Origin: Streptomyces blattellae
Lineage (GTDB): Bacteria > Actinomycetota > Actinomycetes > Streptomycetales > Streptomycetaceae
Direction: 5' to 3'
Assembly: GCF_009709555.1 (NCBI RefSeq)
Contig: NZ_WJBG01000003.1
Location: 36,646 to 100,645 of the forward strand
DNA length: 64,000 nucleotides
The notes beneath the pieces were generated by a model. That model saw nothing but the letters and a program-made list of their open reading frames with translations. It had not been told where the DNA came from and did no database searches. A program made the translations under genes and the position numbers. How positions within the stretch are numbered: position 1 is the first letter of the stretch; each line of letters starts with the position of its first letter. Below, in pieces: positions 62,812 to 64,000 of this stretch.

Positions 62812-63518
62812 ACACCGTTCAGGAAGATCGAGCGACCGAGGATCTCAAGGCGCTCGCCGAGCAGGCGGGCCGTGACCTGGAGGATGCCTCGGCGCTGGAG
62901 ATTCTCCAGTGGGCCGCCCGCACCTTCGGCAACCGTTTCTGTGTCACCTCTTCCATGGAGGACGCGGTCGTCGCGCACCTCGCCTCCCGTGCTCTGCCCG
63001 GTGTCGACGTGGTGTTCCTGGACACCGGCTATCACTTCCCGGAAACGATCGGGACCAGGGATGCGGTGGAGGCGGTGATGGACGTCAACGTCATCACCCT
63101 GACCCCACGCCAGACGGTCGCCGAGCAGGACGCGGAGTACGGCCCGAAGCTGCACGACCGCGACCCCGACCTGTGCTGCAAGCTGCGCAAGGTCCAGCCG
63201 CTGGAGGAAGGCCTCAAGGGCTATGCGGCCTGGGCGACCGGATTGCGCCGCGACGAGTCCGACAGCCGGGCGGACACCCCGGTCGTCGGCTGGGACGACA
63301 GGCGCCAGAAGGTCAAGATCTCGCCGATCGCCCGCTGGACCCAGGACGACGTGGACGCGTACGTTGCCGAGCATGGCGTCCTCACCAACCCTCTGCTGAT
63401 GGACGGCTACACCTCCATCGGCTGCGCCCCCTGCACCCGCCGCGTCCTGGAGGGCGAGGACACACGCGCCGGCCGCTGGGCGGGCCGCGCCAAGACCGAG
63501 TGCGGGCTGCACCTGTGA
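62808..63518 (+). CDS. cysH: Phosphoadenylyl/adenylyl-sulfate reductase
   Basis: A 236-residue thioredoxin-dependent enzyme that reduces (P)APS to sulfite. SSMEDAVVAHLAS is the P-loop-like region. C123-C124 (LCCKLRK) and C206/C209 (GCAPCTRR) form the 4Fe-4S site of APS reductases, and ECGLHL at the end gives the catalytic C232. These cysteines argue for APS as substrate. ATG 62808 overlaps the mini-protein stop (ATGA). Confidence 0.93.
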   Translation: MNTVQEDRATEDLKALAEQAGRDLEDASALEILQWAARTFGNRFCVTSSMEDAVVAHLASRALPGVDVVFLDTGYHFPETIGTRDAVEAVMDVNVITLTPRQTVAEQDAEYGPKLHDRDPDLCCKLRKVQPLEEGLKGYAAWATGLRRDESDSRADTPVVGWDDRRQKVKISPIARWTQDDVDAYVAEHGVLTNPLLMDGYTSIGCAPCTRRVLEGEDTRAGRWAGRAKTECGLHL

Positions 63519-63565
63519 CCGAGACCGTGGAATCTACGGCCCCTTCGAGCAACCAGGAGATCCAA

Positions 63566-64000
63566 GTGACGACCGGAGCCACCGTCTGGCTCACGGGTCT
63601 GCCGAGCGCCGGCAAGACCACCATCGCGTACGAGCTGGCAGGCCGGCTGCGCGAAGAGGGCCACCGTGTCGAGGTGCTCGACGGCGACGAGATCCGCGAG
63701 TTCATCTCGGCCGGACTCGGCTTCAGCCGCGAGGACCGGCACACCAATGTGCAGCGCATCGGCTTCCTCGCCGAACTGCTCGCCCGTAACGGCGTCAAGG
63801 CCCTGGTCCCGGTGATCGCGCCCTACGCCGACAGCCGCGAGGCGGTGCGCAAGCGGCACCAGGACAGCGGGGCGGCGTACATCGAGGTGCATGTGGCGAC
63901 CCCGGTGGAGGTGTGCAGCGAGCGGGACGTGAAGGGGCTGTACGCCAAGCAGGCCGCGGGCGAGCTGACCGGGCTGACCGGCGTCGACGACCCGTACGAG
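63566..64000 (+). CDS. cysC: Adenylyl-sulfate kinase, partial
   Basis: The first 145 codons of APS kinase, which phosphorylates APS to PAPS; the 3' end is outside. Walker A is GLPSAGKT (residues 11-18), then LDGDEIREFISAGLGFSREDR and NVQRIGFLAELL. GTG 63566 with AGGAG six bases upstream is chosen; GTG 63515, overlapping the cysH stop, is an in-frame alternative that adds 17 residues. A kinase together with an APS reductase is typical of Streptomyces sulfur operons. Confidence 0.92.
   Translation, partial: MTTGATVWLTGLPSAGKTTIAYELAGRLREEGHRVEVLDGDEIREFISAGLGFSREDRHTNVQRIGFLAELLARNGVKALVPVIAPYADSREAVRKRHQDSGAAYIEVHVATPVEVCSERDVKGLYAKQAAGELTGLTGVDDPYE

Overview
The window is chromosomal DNA of a Streptomyces-type actinomycete. 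The DNA is very GC-rich with GC-biased third codon positions, GTG starts are frequent, genes in operons often overlap by 4 bases, and Tat-type secretion signals are common. The gene set (saccharide ABC systems without their own ATPase, LacI regulators, secreted CAZymes, a short actinobacterial sulfur leader peptide) fits the genus. No rRNA, tRNA, CRISPR array or intact mobile element was seen.

Layout. 1-5.1 kb: the end of a sugar ABC uptake operon (binding protein tail, two permeases) followed by a GH2 beta-galactosidase. 5.3-7.9 kb: an ABC-2 type exporter (ATPase and two permeases). 8-12.4 kb: small unrelated genes, including a scar where two divergent genes (MFS transporter and cupin) have lost their 5' ends. 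12.6-19.9 kb: secreted rhamnogalacturonan and arabinogalactan enzymes (DUF2264, rhamnogalacturonan acetylesterase, PL4 rhamnogalacturonan lyase, exo-beta-1,3-galactanase-like GH43 with CBM13, GH43 arabinofuranosidase). 20-26 kb: housekeeping genes, a decayed IS1380-type transposase and a frameshifted PucR regulator. 26.2-48.6 kb: three LacI regulators, a carboxylesterase, two alginate-lyase-fold enzymes, a GH28-like beta-helix enzyme, two complete sugar uptake systems, a 2-hydroxyacid dehydrogenase and a cytoplasmic GH43. 48.8-60.6 kb: mixed genes, including a DUF4396 membrane protein behind a CsoR-type copper operator and a ruined DUF305 gene beside it. 60.7-64 kb: the start of a sulfate assimilation operon (leader peptide, sulfite reductase, CxxC mini-protein, APS reductase, APS kinase).

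How it works together. The 12.5-48.6 kb stretch reads as one plant cell wall (pectin rhamnogalacturonan I and arabinogalactan) utilisation island. Secreted esterase, lyases and exo-enzymes cut the polymer, two binding-protein-dependent importers take up the oligosaccharides, and cytoplasmic enzymes finish them. Three palindrome classes recur in its promoters: AACCGGTT, AARCGCTT and GTTCGATATNNCGAAC. The first two are LacI-like and lie in front of the LacI genes themselves as well as structural genes, so the separate operons look cross-wired.

A second theme is short tandem repeats (unit 15-42 bp) placed at or just after gene ends at about 5.1, 9.3, 27.3, 35.7, 40.6, 48.6 and 49.4 kb. They differ in sequence but are alike in size and position. 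Functions are inferred by reading translated sequences against remembered family features; no database search was possible.
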